Of a stretch of 5,392 bases of DNA, positions 1 through 5,392 are shown piece after piece. Under the pieces are notes generated by a model, which saw only the letters and a list, made by a program, of their open reading frames with translations, searched no databases and had not been told where the DNA came from. The DNA is from Actinomycetes bacterium (lineage in GTDB: Bacteria; Actinomycetota; Actinomycetes; Propionibacteriales; Propionibacteriaceae), in contig JAJYQH010000031.1 of assembly GCA_021794705.1 (NCBI GenBank), positions 1 to 5,392 of the forward strand, read 5' to 3'. A program made the translations under genes and the position numbers. The first letter of the stretch is position 1. The number at the start of each line of letters is the position of its first letter.

Positions 1-185
1 CCCCTCACGGCGGCATCTTCGTGTTCTTCGCGATCGACAGGTTCTGGGCCTTCCTGCTGGCGATCGTCGTCGGCGCCATCGTCGGCGGTGTCACGGTCAC
101 GGTGCTCAAGACGCTCAAGCCCAACCGGGCCGAGCTCGAGGCTGCCGAGAGCGAGAGCCAACTGGAAGCCGCTCCCGCCATCTGA
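1..185 (+). CDS. fruA: PTS fructose-type permease, EIIC C-terminal end (partial, 5' truncated by window)
   Basis: Only the last 60 codons are visible, read from base 3 to the TGA at 183-185. The fragment opens with PHGGIFVF, which matches the conserved Pro-His-Gly-Gly segment near the C-terminus of fructose-family EIIC domains. A hydrophobic stretch at fragment residues about 14-35 (FWAFLLAIVVGAIVGGVTV) reads as the final membrane helix. A short charged, Glu/Ala-rich cytoplasmic tail follows. Proteins of this family take up fructose, or a related sugar, across the membrane and phosphorylate it using phosphate passed from HPr. The ptsH gene 45 bases downstream on the same strand supports a PTS role. 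Exact sugar specificity, and whether IIA and IIB domains are fused upstream, cannot be seen. The family call is fairly secure; the symbol is an inference from the C-terminal segment. Confidence 0.8.
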   Translation, partial: PHGGIFVFFAIDRFWAFLLAIVVGAIVGGVTVTVLKTLKPNRAELEAAESESQLEAAPAI

Positions 186-230
186 GCCCGTGCCGTTAGG
201 ATTCCCCCAACGCCTCACGAAAGGAACACC

Positions 231-494
231 ATGGCCAGCAAGACCGTGACCGTCGGATCAGCCGTCGGCCTCCACGCTCGCCCCGCGGCGATCATCGCCG
301 AGGCGGCCGGTGAGTACGACGACGACATCCTGTTGTCGGTCGAGGGCAATGACGAGGGCGTCGACGCCGCCTCGCCGCTGCTCATCATGACCCTGGGTGC
401 CGAGAAGGGCGCTTCGGTGACCGTCACGTCCGACGACGAGGATGCGGTCAACGCGATCGCTGCACTCATCGAGAAGGACCTCGACGCCGAGTGA
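231..494 (+). CDS. ptsH: Phosphocarrier protein HPr of the phosphotransferase system
   Basis: This 87-residue protein has the normal HPr length. HPr is the small cytoplasmic carrier that accepts phosphate from enzyme I (phosphoenolpyruvate-dependent) on a histidine and hands it to EIIA domains. The active-site motif GLHARPA is at residues 13-19, placing the catalytic histidine at His15 with the conserved Arg17 beside it. The segment VDAASPLLIMTLGAEKG (44-60) aligns with the second conserved HPr block. Its Ser48 sits where Firmicutes HPr has the regulatory Ser46, but whether it is phosphorylated here is unknown because HPr kinase is generally not found in Actinobacteria. The ATG at 231 is preceded by a good ribosome binding site, GAAAGGA at 219-225. 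The gene follows the EIIC end by 45 bases and may be cotranscribed with it. A cluster of inverted repeats lies just downstream. Confidence 0.96.
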   Translation: MASKTVTVGSAVGLHARPAAIIAEAAGEYDDDILLSVEGNDEGVDAASPLLIMTLGAEKGASVTVTSDDEDAVNAIAALIEKDLDAE

Positions 495-502
495 GCTGAC
501 AC

Positions 503-519
503 GTCGGCCGAAGGCCGAC
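503..519 (+). terminator. GC-rich hairpin just after ptsH (first of three)
   Basis: A perfect 7-bp inverted repeat: GTCGGCC (503-509) pairs with GGCCGAC (513-519) across a GAA loop, starting 8 bases after the ptsH stop codon. There is no T-run behind it, which is common for actinobacterial terminators but leaves the function unproven. It could contribute to 3'-end formation of the PTS transcript or protect the mRNA end. Confidence 0.5.
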
Positions 520-532
520 ACCGCAGACCCTG

Positions 533-568
533 CCGGGCCGTCACCTGCTACCGCGGGTGGCGGCCCGG
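533..568 (+). terminator. Strong 13-bp hairpin, likely main terminator of the PTS unit
   Basis: Bases 533-545 pair with 556-568 in an uninterrupted 13-bp stem. It consists of CCGGGCCG with CGGCCCGG, one T-G wobble (541/560), then CACC with GGTG. The loop is the 10 bases 546-555. The stem is almost entirely G-C and lies 39 bases after the ptsH stop and upstream of the next promoter candidate. No T-tract follows, so it would be an I-shaped, U-poor terminator of the sort often proposed in high-GC Gram-positives. It is the best candidate boundary between the PTS transcript and the ribosomal operon. Confidence 0.65.
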
Positions 569-574
569 TCGCCT

Positions 575-588
575 GCGGGGAGTCCCGC
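575..588 (+). terminator. Third small GC hairpin before the rpsJ promoter region
   Basis: GCGGG (575-579) pairs with CCCGC (584-588) around the tetraloop GAGT. An alternative pairing is CGGGG (576-580) with CCCCG (588-592). The short TTT at 594-596 follows. It lies only six bases beyond the 13-bp hairpin, so it may act as a backup terminator. A five-bp GC stem is not rare in DNA this GC-rich, so this is weaker than its neighbour. Confidence 0.35.
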
Positions 589-594
589 CCCGAT

Positions 595-624
595 TTGGCG
601 TGCTTACCGGGGGCATGACAAGAT
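595..624 (+). promoter_or_regulatory. Candidate sigma-A-type promoter for the S10 operon
   Basis: A possible -35 element TTGGCG (595-600) is separated by 18 bases from a possible extended -10. In the latter, TGA (616-618) precedes CAAGAT (619-624). The -10 matches TATAAT only at its second, fifth and sixth bases, so the TGN extension and spacing carry much of the argument. Position supports the call: it lies directly after the hairpin cluster and is the first A/T-containing stretch ahead of rpsJ. Transcription would begin near 631, leaving a leader of about 337 bases. No competing promoter as good was seen closer to rpsJ. Confidence 0.4.
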
Positions 625-688
625 GTACAGGTTGCTCCGATGGGGTTCGTGCGTTGTGACGGCTCGCTGTGCGTGCTGGCGCCCTGCC

Positions 689-781
689 GACTCCACCAGA
701 ACCGGACGTGTACCGGTGCCAGGAGCCCACAGTCACAAGGTCACAGTGTGCGGTTTCGTGCCAACGTGTGCCTGTGGAGTC
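689..781 (+). other. Leader domain closed by a perfect 8-bp helix
   Basis: GACTCCAC (689-696) is exactly complementary to GTGGAGTC (774-781), enclosing 77 bases. Inside, ACCGG (701-705) can pair with CCGGT (713-717), giving one internal hairpin. The direct repeat GTCACA (732-737 and 740-745) lies in the remaining part. CCACAG (727-732) or CACAG (742-746) can instead pair with CTGTGG (772-777), which overlaps the 3' strand of the closing helix, so these folds exclude each other. The pairings are read directly from the sequence; biological relevance is not established. Confidence 0.4.
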
Positions 782-825
782 TGGCGCTTCGGCGACACGC
801 CCGAGTACGGGGGTCGGAGGGATGA

Positions 826-850
826 GGGTCGCGAGGTCCTCGTCCGGCCC
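826..850 (+). other. 10-bp hairpin in rpsJ leader
   Basis: Bases 826-831 (GGGTCG) pair with 845-850 (CGGCCC), including one T-G wobble. Bases 832-835 (CGAG) then pair with 839-842 (CTCG) around a GTC loop, leaving 843-844 as a two-base bulge. It is one of the strongest local hairpins in the leader and sits immediately before AAAGGAG at 851-857. There is no T-run after it, so it does not look like a classical attenuator. It could be a protein binding site or chance pairing in GC-rich DNA. Confidence 0.4.
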
Positions 851-954
851 AAAGGAGCAGCACGGCAGGCCCGCCCACGCGGTGCCCGTCGACCAGGACA
901 ACCGGTGTTGCCGGACAAGTAGCCAGCCGGCCCAGCCGGATCTGTTGGACGAGT

Positions 955-961
955 AGAAGGA
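955..961 (+). promoter_or_regulatory. Ribosome binding site of rpsJ
   Basis: AGAAGGA ends six bases before the GTG at 968 and fixes that codon as the rpsJ start. It overlaps a TAG (954-956) that closes an unconvincing upstream reading frame. Confidence 0.85.
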
Positions 962-967
962 ACAACT

Positions 968-1279
968 GTGGCGGGACAAAAGATCCGCATCAGGCTCCGG
1001 GCCTACGACCACGAGGTCATCGACTCGTCGGCGCGCAAGATCGTCGACACCGTGACCCGCACGGGCGCCAAGGTGGCCGGCCCTGTGCCGCTGCCGACCG
1101 AGAAGAACGTCTTCTGTGTCATCCGGTCGCCGCACAAGTACAAGGACAGCCGCGAGCACTTCGAGATGCGCACCCACAAGCGGCTCATCGACATCCTCGA
1201 CCCGACCCCGAAGACGGTCGACTCGCTCATGCGTCTCGACCTGCCGGCCGGTGTCGACATCGAGATCAAGCTTCCGTGA
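968..1279 (+). CDS. rpsJ: 30S ribosomal protein S10
   Basis: This 103-residue protein has full S10 length and matches the family throughout. S10 is a 30S head protein that contacts 16S rRNA and, as NusE in well-studied bacteria, also joins the transcription antitermination complex with NusB. The start [19 protein letters not shown], the long-loop block [20 protein letters not shown] (53-72) and the ending [12 protein letters not shown] are characteristic. Translation starts at GTG, chosen because AGAAGGA lies at 955-961 and the encoded N-terminus is the conserved one; no upstream in-frame start fits. It is the first gene of the operon, preceded by a long leader, and its stop is 13 bases before rplC. 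Nothing in it looks truncated or unusual. Confidence 0.98.
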   Translation: MAGQKIRIRLRAYDHEVIDSSARKIVDTVTRTGAKVAGPVPLPTEKNVFCVIRSPHKYKDSREHFEMRTHKRLIDILDPTPKTVDSLMRLDLPAGVDIEIKLP

Positions 1280-1292
1280 GGTGGGGGAGACA

Positions 1293-1952
1293 ATGAACAC
1301 CGAACGCACCGTGAAGGGGCTGCTGGGCACCAAGCTCGGCATGACCCAGATGTGGGACGAGAACAACCGCGTCGTCCCCGTGACCGTGATCCAGGCCGGT
1401 CCCTGCGTCGTGACGCAGGTGCGCACCCCCGAGGTGGACGGCTACTCCGCCGTCCAGCTGGGCTTCGGCGCGATCAAGGCGAAGCACGTGACGAAGCCGG
1501 CCGCCGGGCACTTCGAGAAGGCGGGTGTCACCCCGCGCAAGAACCTCGTCGAGCTGCGCACGTCCAACGCCAGCGAGTACACGCTCGGCCAGGAGGTCAC
1601 CGCTGAGGTGTTCGCCGCCGCCGAGATCGTCGACGTCACCGGCGTCACCAAGGGCAAGGGCACCGCGGGTGTCGTCAAGCGCCACGGCTTCAAGGGACTC
1701 GGCGCGGCGCACGGTGTGCACCGCAAGCACCGTTCCCCCGGGTCCATCGGCGGCTGCTCCACCCCCGGCAAGGTCTTCAAGGGCCTGCGCATGGCCGGCC
1801 GGATGGGTCACGCCACCAAGACCGTCCAGAACCTGACCATTCACGCTGTCGACGCCGATCGCGGCCTCATCCTCGTCCGGGGTGCCATCCCCGGCAACAA
1901 GGGGTCGCTCGTGGTCGTCCGCAGCGCCGCCAAGAAGGGTGATGCGGCATGA
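1293..1952 (+). CDS. rplC: 50S ribosomal protein L3
   Basis: A 219-residue L3, one of the early-assembling 50S proteins, whose long loop reaches toward the peptidyl transferase centre. It opens with [17 protein letters not shown] (7-23) and has the central block [15 protein letters not shown] (140-154) followed by [18 protein letters not shown] (155-172). Escherichia coli L3 carries a methylated Gln150 in this loop, but the aligned residue here is Ser156, as expected for a group lacking that glutamine. The ATG at 1293 is preferred over earlier in-frame starts inside rpsJ, because the L3 family starts here and the G-rich stretch GAGGTGGGGGAG (1278-1289) gives a ribosome binding site. An in-frame GTG at 1281 would add only four residues and is less likely. 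The TGA overlaps the rplD ATG as ATGA. Confidence 0.97.
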   Translation: MNTERTVKGLLGTKLGMTQMWDENNRVVPVTVIQAGPCVVTQVRTPEVDGYSAVQLGFGAIKAKHVTKPAAGHFEKAGVTPRKNLVELRTSNASEYTLGQEVTAEVFAAAEIVDVTGVTKGKGTAGVVKRHGFKGLGAAHGVHRKHRSPGSIGGCSTPGKVFKGLRMAGRMGHATKTVQNLTIHAVDADRGLILVRGAIPGNKGSLVVVRSAAKKGDAA

Positions 1953-2704
1953 GCGCCTCGCAGAACGTCGACATCCTCAGCGCCGACGGCACCAAGGCCG
2001 GGACGGCCCAGCTCCCCGGCGAGCTGTTCGATGCGCAGACCAACGTCGCGCTGATCCACCAGGTCGTCGTGGCCCAGCAGGCCGCGGCCCGCCAGGGCAC
2101 GCACTCCACCAAGACCCGCGGCGAGGTCCGCGGCGGTGGCGTGAAGCCGTGGCGTCAGAAGGGCACCGGCCGCGCCCGCCAGGGCTCGCGCCGCGCCCCG
2201 CAGTGGACCGGCGGTGGCACCGTGCACGGGCCGCAGCCCCGCGGCTACGCCCAGCGCACCCCCAAGAAGATGATCGCCGCCGCGCTCCGCGGCGCCCTCT
2301 CCGACCGGGCCCGCGACGGACGCCTGTTCGTCCTCGACTCCATCGTCAGCGGCGAGACCCCCTCCACCAAGGCGGCCCTCACGGCGCTGTCGGTCGTGGG
2401 TGACATCTCGAAGGTGCTCGTGGTGCTCGACCGCGAAGAGGACGTCGCGTGGCTCAGCCTGCGCAACGTCCCCACGGTGCACGCGCTGGCAGTCGACCAG
2501 CTCAACACCTACGACGTCGTCGTCAACGACGCGGTCGTCTTCACCAAGGCCGCGCTCGACACGTTCGTCGGTGCCGCCCCGGTCGAGGCCGTCGCGGCGT
2601 CCGAGGAGACCTCGAGCGAGCCGGCCGAGCCGGTTGCGCCCAAGGCGACCAAGCCGGCCAAGGCCGCCAAGGCCACTGCTCCCGAGGAGGATTCGGACAA
2701 GTGA
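1949..2704 (+). CDS. rplD: 50S ribosomal protein L4 with low-complexity C-terminal tail
   Basis: L4 binds 23S rRNA and lines the exit tunnel. In Escherichia coli it also represses its own S10 operon. The 251 residues include the conserved extended loop [15 protein letters not shown] (66-80) running into [15 protein letters not shown] (81-95), which reaches the tunnel constriction, and the globular core up to about residue 208 ([11 protein letters not shown], 198-208). After that comes a tail of about 40 residues rich in Ala, Pro, Glu, Lys and Ser, ending EEDSDK, so the protein is longer than typical L4 of about 200-210 residues. The ATG overlaps the rplC stop by four bases (ATGA). A ribosome binding site AAGAAGGG lies inside the end of rplC at 1932-1939, so translation is probably coupled. 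Confidence 0.97.
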   Translation: MSASQNVDILSADGTKAGTAQLPGELFDAQTNVALIHQVVVAQQAAARQGTHSTKTRGEVRGGGVKPWRQKGTGRARQGSRRAPQWTGGGTVHGPQPRGYAQRTPKKMIAAALRGALSDRARDGRLFVLDSIVSGETPSTKAALTALSVVGDISKVLVVLDREEDVAWLSLRNVPTVHALAVDQLNTYDVVVNDAVVFTKAALDTFVGAAPVEAVAASEETSSEPAEPVAPKATKPAKAAKATAPEEDSDK

Positions 2705-3009
2705 GCGAGCTCAAGATCCGCGATCACCGCGACATTCTCCTGGCCCCCGTGGTCAGCGAGAAGAGCTACAGCCTGATCGACGAGAACAAGTACACGTTCG
2801 TCGTCGACCCGAAGGCCAACAAGACCGAGATCAAGATCGCCGTCGAGGCGGTCTTCAACGTGACGGTCACCGCCGTGAACACGCTCAACCGCAGGGGCAA
2901 GGTGCGTCGCACGCGCTATGGCCAGGGCAAGCGCCCCGACACCAAGCGCGCGATCGTCACCGTCGCCGAGGGCCAGCGGATCGACATCTTCAGCGGCCCG
3001 GTCGCCTGA
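2701..3009 (+). CDS. rplW: 50S ribosomal protein L23
   Basis: A 102-residue L23, of normal length. L23 sits at the exit of the ribosomal tunnel and is the docking site for trigger factor and the signal recognition particle. The N-terminal segment [16 protein letters not shown] (8-23), the middle [20 protein letters not shown] (33-52), and the basic [25 protein letters not shown] (60-84) are family hallmarks. Translation starts at the GTG at 2701, which overlaps the rplD stop as GTGA. The upstream GAGGAGG at 2684-2690, ten bases away, supports it. An open frame continues upstream within rplD, but it would add non-L23 sequence and is out of frame with L4, so the GTG is the right start. Confidence 0.96.
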   Translation: MSELKIRDHRDILLAPVVSEKSYSLIDENKYTFVVDPKANKTEIKIAVEAVFNVTVTAVNTLNRRGKVRRTRYGQGKRPDTKRAIVTVAEGQRIDIFSGPVA

Positions 3010-3036
3010 ACGAGGAAGACAAGGAACGACTGACTC

Positions 3037-3873
3037 ATGGGTATCCGTAAGTACAAGCCGACGACGCCAGGTCGCCGTGGCGCCAGCGTCTCCGACTTCG
3101 CCGAGGTGACGCGCTCGACGCCCGAGAAGTCCCTGCTCAAGTCGAAGCCGAAGACCGGCGGCCGGAACAACACCGGCCGGATCACCACCCGGCACATCGG
3201 CGGCGGGCACAAGCAGGCCTACCGGGTGATCGACTTCAAGCGCTACGACAAGGACGGCGTGCCGGCCAAGGTCGCCGAGATCGAGTACGACCCGAACCGC
3301 ACCGCGCGGATCGCGCTGCTGCACTACGCCGACGGCGAGAAGCGCTACATCATCGCGCCGGCCGGGCTGACGCAGGGCGCCACCGTGCAGGCGGGCGAGG
3401 GCTCCGACATCCGCCCCGGCAACAACCTCCCGCTGCGCAACATCCCGGTGGGCACCACGGTGCACGCCGTCGAGATGCGCCCCGGCGGCGGGGCCAAGCT
3501 CGGGCGCTCCGCGGGTGCCGCCATCCAGCTGGTCGCCCGCGAGGGCAAGATGGCGACGCTGCGCATGACCTCCGGTGAAATGCGACTCGTCGACGTGCGC
3601 TGCCGCGCGACCGTGGGCACGGTCGGCAACGCGGAGCAGAGCAACATCAACTGGGGCAAGGCCGGACGCAGCCGGTGGAAGGGCGTCCGCCCGACCGTCC
3701 GCGGTGTCGTCATGAACCCGATCGACCACCCGCACGGTGGTGGCGAGGGTCGCACGTCCGGTGGTCGTCACCCTGTCTCGCCGTGGGGCAAGCCCGAGGG
3801 CCGCACCCGCGACAAGAACAAGGCGAGCAGCAAGTTGATCATCCGACGCCGCAAGTCCGGCAAGAAGCGCTGA
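3037..3873 (+). CDS. rplB: 50S ribosomal protein L2
   Basis: L2 is a universally conserved 23S rRNA-binding protein needed for subunit association and peptidyl transferase assembly. The 278 residues match the family length. The start [15 protein letters not shown] is typical, the RNA-binding part contains [19 protein letters not shown] (41-59), and the C-terminal region holds [19 protein letters not shown] (226-244). His231 corresponds to the conserved histidine (His229 in Escherichia coli) implicated in peptidyl transferase activity. The basic tail [11 protein letters not shown] ends the protein. The ATG at 3037 is 27 bases after the rplW stop, with AAGGAA at 3021-3026 as ribosome binding site. 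The gene shows the same G/C third-position preference as its neighbours and no sign of damage. Confidence 0.98.
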   Translation: MGIRKYKPTTPGRRGASVSDFAEVTRSTPEKSLLKSKPKTGGRNNTGRITTRHIGGGHKQAYRVIDFKRYDKDGVPAKVAEIEYDPNRTARIALLHYADGEKRYIIAPAGLTQGATVQAGEGSDIRPGNNLPLRNIPVGTTVHAVEMRPGGGAKLGRSAGAAIQLVAREGKMATLRMTSGEMRLVDVRCRATVGTVGNAEQSNINWGKAGRSRWKGVRPTVRGVVMNPIDHPHGGGEGRTSGGRHPVSPWGKPEGRTRDKNKASSKLIIRRRKSGKKR

Positions 3874-3888
3874 TTGGGAGCTTGAGGA

Positions 3889-4170
3889 ATGCCACGCAGC
3901 CTGAAGAAGGGTCCCTTCGTCGACGAGCACCTGGCCAAGAAGGTCGACGTGCAGAACGAGAAGGGCACGAAGACCGTCATCAAGACCTGGTCGCGCCGCT
4001 CGATGGTGGTGCCCGACATGATCGGACACACCATCGCCGTGCACGACGGCCGCAAGCACGTGCCCGTGTTCGTCACCGAGGCGATGGTCGGTCACAAGCT
4101 CGGAGAGTTCGCCCCCACGCGCACCTTCAAGGGGCACGTGAAGGACGACAAGAAGTCCCGTCGGCGCTGA
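3889..4170 (+). CDS. rpsS: 30S ribosomal protein S19
   Basis: A 93-residue S19, standard length. S19 binds the 30S head with S13 and lies near the A-site tRNA. The sequence opens [19 protein letters not shown] (1-19) and contains [20 protein letters not shown] (35-54) and the C-terminal block [22 protein letters not shown] (68-89), all diagnostic. It starts at ATG 15 bases after the rplB stop. GGGAG at 3876-3880 is the likely ribosome binding site; a second GAGGA (3884-3888) touches the start codon and is too close to serve. The short basic tail KKSRRR is normal. Confidence 0.98.
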   Translation: MPRSLKKGPFVDEHLAKKVDVQNEKGTKTVIKTWSRRSMVVPDMIGHTIAVHDGRKHVPVFVTEAMVGHKLGEFAPTRTFKGHVKDDKKSRRR

Positions 4171-4197
4171 CAGCGCGAGTAAAGGAATCCAAGACAG

Positions 4198-4617
4198 ATG
4201 AGCACTAACACCGAGCGACCCAGCCGTCGCCTCCGCCTGCTCGGGGATCGTCCTGGCTCGTACGCGATTGCGCGCCACGTGCGGATGAGCCCGACCAAGG
4301 TGCGCCGCGTCGTCGACATCGTCCGCGGAATGGACGTGACCGACGCGCTCGACACCCTCAAGTACGCGCCCCAGGCCGCGAGCGAACCGGTCTACAAGGT
4401 GGTCGCCTCCGCGGTCGCCAACGCCGAGAGCGCCGAGCAGCTGCGCGCCGACGACCTGTACATCTCGCAGGCGTTCGTCGACGAGGGTGTCACCCTGCGC
4501 CGCATCCGGGCGCGGGCGAAGGGATCGGCCAGCCGCATCCTCAAGCGCGCGTCGCACATCACCGTCGTCGTCGAGCCCCGCTCGGCGGAGGCCACGTCGA
4601 AGAAGAAGGGAGCCTGA
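4198..4617 (+). CDS. rplV: 50S ribosomal protein L22 with N-terminal extension
   Basis: L22 binds several 23S rRNA domains and its long beta-hairpin, with that of L4, forms the exit-tunnel constriction where macrolides bind. The family core begins about residue 24 ([19 protein letters not shown], 24-42), continues through [20 protein letters not shown] (72-91), and ends with the hairpin [20 protein letters not shown] (95-114) and [10 protein letters not shown] (118-127). The first ~23 residues, including [13 protein letters not shown] (11-23), extend beyond the usual L22 start. They seem genuine because ATG 4198 is 27 bases after rpsS and has AAAGGA at 4181-4186. The C-terminal [11 protein letters not shown] is a short lineage-specific tail. 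Total length is 139, against roughly 110-115 in Escherichia coli-like forms. Confidence 0.96.
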   Translation: MSTNTERPSRRLRLLGDRPGSYAIARHVRMSPTKVRRVVDIVRGMDVTDALDTLKYAPQAASEPVYKVVASAVANAESAEQLRADDLYISQAFVDEGVTLRRIRARAKGSASRILKRASHITVVVEPRSAEATSKKKGA

Positions 4618-4619
4618 GC

Positions 4620-5392
4620 ATGGGCCAGAAGATCAACCCGACCGGCTTCCGCCTCGGTGTGACCAATGACCACCGCACGCGCTGGTACGCCGAGAAGAAC
4701 TACTCGGCGCTGCTGGGCGAGGACATCAAGATCCGCCAGTACCTGCTGAAGACGCTGGAGCGCGCCGGCATCTCCTCGATCGAGATCGAGCGCCGCTCCG
4801 AGCGGGTGACGATCTTCCTGTACGCCGCGCGCCCGGGCATCGTCATCGGTCGCAACGGCGCGGAGGCCGAGCGCATCCGTGGTGCGCTCGAGAAGCTCAC
4901 CGGCAAGCAGATCCAGCTGAACATCCTCGAGGTGAAGAACCCCGAGACCGACGCCCAGCTGGTCGCCCAGGGTGTCGCCGAGCAGCTCGGCGCCCGCGTC
5001 GCCTTCCGTCGCGCCATGCGCAAGGCGCAGCAGACCGCCATGCGGGCGGGTGCCCAGGGCATCCGCATCAAGTGCTCGGGCCGTCTCGGCGGCGCCGAGA
5101 TGAGCCGCTCCGAGGGCTACCGCGACGGCCGGGTCCCGCTGCACACCCTGCGCGCCGACATCGACTACGGCTTCCACGAGGCCAAGACGAGCTTCGGGCG
5201 CATCGGTGTGAAGGTGTGGATCTACAAGGGTGACGTCTCGGGTAGCAAGACCGAGCGGGCCGCCCAGAAGGCCGCGCGGGCCGCGGCCCCCGGACGCCAG
5301 CGTCCGACCCGTCGCCCCCGTGGCGAGCGTCCCGAGCGTCCGGAGCGTGGCGGACGCCGCCGCGTCGAGGCCGCCGAGTCGAGCGCACCGGC
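4620..5392 (+). CDS. rpsC: 30S ribosomal protein S3 (3' end beyond window)
   Basis: S3 forms part of the mRNA entry channel on the 30S subunit and contributes to ribosomal helicase activity. The visible 257 residues begin [14 protein letters not shown] (1-14) and contain a KH domain with the GxxG loop GRNG (77-80) in [20 protein letters not shown] (71-90). The S3 C-terminal domain follows, with [19 protein letters not shown] (149-167) and [24 protein letters not shown] (182-205). From residue about 210 the chain is a low-complexity tail rich in Arg, Ala, Pro and Glu, and no stop codon occurs before the window ends. Such basic tails are usual in actinobacterial S3. The ATG is two bases after the rplV stop, with AAGGGAG at 4606-4612 seven bases upstream. 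Confidence 0.97.
   Translation, partial: MGQKINPTGFRLGVTNDHRTRWYAEKNYSALLGEDIKIRQYLLKTLERAGISSIEIERRSERVTIFLYAARPGIVIGRNGAEAERIRGALEKLTGKQIQLNILEVKNPETDAQLVAQGVAEQLGARVAFRRAMRKAQQTAMRAGAQGIRIKCSGRLGGAEMSRSEGYRDGRVPLHTLRADIDYGFHEAKTSFGRIGVKVWIYKGDVSGSKTERAAQKAARAAAPGRQRPTRRPRGERPERPERGGRRRVEAAESSAP

Larger units (their letters stand above)
631..967 (+). promoter_or_regulatory. Long structured 5' leader upstream of rpsJ (no gene)
   Basis: These roughly 337 bases hold no convincing gene. The open frames crossing them are rich in Cys, Trp and Arg, lack ribosome binding sites and lack the third-position G/C bias of the flanking genes. Several base-pairing elements are visible instead: an 8-bp helix closing 689-781, an ACCGG/CCGGT hairpin at 701-717, a CUUCGG tetraloop mini-hairpin at 785-794, and a 10-bp hairpin at 826-850. 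An AAAGGAG box (851-857) follows the last hairpin, and a 9-base tandem repeat (CCAGCCGGC then CCAGCCGGA) occupies 923-940. S10 operons of other phyla are autoregulated through leader RNA, for example by L4 in Escherichia coli. A comparable role here is inference only. The left boundary depends on the promoter guess. Confidence 0.5.

Noticed and set aside
197..202. TAGGAT between fruA and ptsH as a -10 element for a separate ptsH promoter.
   Set aside because: The hexamer is good, but no acceptable -35 lies 16-19 bases upstream (the region around 174-179 is CCCGCC). Cotranscription with fruA is equally plausible.
557..922. A 121-codon + strand open frame in the leader region.
   Set aside because: No ribosome binding site was found. 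The composition is rich in Cys, Trp and Arg, the third-position bias of real genes here is absent, and it starts inside the 13-bp hairpin.
669..956. A + strand open frame ending with a TAG that overlaps the rpsJ ribosome binding site, with an internal GTG at 882 that would give a 24-residue leader peptide.
   Set aside because: There is no Shine-Dalgarno sequence at a workable distance from 669 or 882, and the product is low-complexity. The stop next to the ribosome binding site is suggestive of coupling but not enough to call a gene.
1116..1292. Extension of the L3 frame upstream into rpsJ.
   Set aside because: The added 59 residues are Ser/Arg/Thr-rich and only reflect rpsJ read in another frame. 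L3 homology starts at 1293.
548..1426. A 292-codon minus-strand frame covering the leader and rpsJ.
   Set aside because: Most of it is antisense to rpsJ and the leader, with no recognisable domain and no ribosome binding signal. It is a GC-rich chance frame.
2509..4557. A 682-codon open frame on the minus strand opposite rplD through rplV.
   Set aside because: It is a shadow of strong third-position G/C bias in the + strand genes. Its translation is Arg, Ala, Val, Asp and Leu-rich with no family resemblance, and it covers five certain ribosomal protein genes.
5247..5392. Repeated Arg/Pro/Glu codons at the end of rpsC as a possible tandem DNA repeat.
   Set aside because: The repeats are irregular at base level and fit the basic low-complexity tail usual for actinobacterial S3.

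Overview
The window comes from a high-GC Gram-positive bacterium (Actinomycetota). The coding regions strongly favour G or C in the third codon position, and the ribosomal proteins have actinobacterial features. These include the L3 loop [12 protein letters not shown], an L22 N-terminal extension containing LLGDRPG, and Lys/Arg/Ala-rich tails on L4 and S3. The L22 extension and the overall protein texture suggest Propionibacteriales, but this placement is from memory and tentative.

Region 1 (1-494) is sugar phosphotransferase (PTS) material. It holds the last 60 codons of a fructose-type EIIC permease (fruA), then 45 bases further on a complete HPr gene (ptsH) with its phosphorylatable His15. 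HPr donates phosphate to EII permeases such as this one, so the pair makes functional sense.

Region 2 (495-967) is 473 bases with no convincing gene. It starts with three successive GC-rich inverted repeats (503-519, 533-568, 575-588) that look like a terminator cluster for the PTS unit. A plausible sigma-A-type promoter follows (595-624). The remaining ~337 bases would be a long 5' leader for the ribosomal operon. This leader contains a perfect 8-bp long-range helix (689-696 with 774-781), competing pairings for the 3' strand of that helix, and a 10-bp hairpin (826-850) followed at once by an orphan Shine-Dalgarno-like AAAGGAG.

Region 3 (968-5392) is the classical S10 operon in canonical order: rpsJ (S10), rplC (L3), rplD (L4), rplW (L23), rplB (L2), rpsS (S19), rplV (L22) and rpsC (S3, running off the window end). 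All genes are on the + strand. They are separated by at most 27 bases, and two junctions overlap by 4 bases (ATGA between rplC and rplD, GTGA between rplD and rplW), which implies one transcript with translational coupling.

The coding content is ordinary housekeeping, and I see no mobile element, CRISPR array, tRNA, rRNA or novel gene system. The part most worth following up is the structured leader of rpsJ, a candidate regulatory RNA for ribosomal protein synthesis. The unusual neighbourhood, with PTS genes directly upstream of the S10 operon, is a lesser point.
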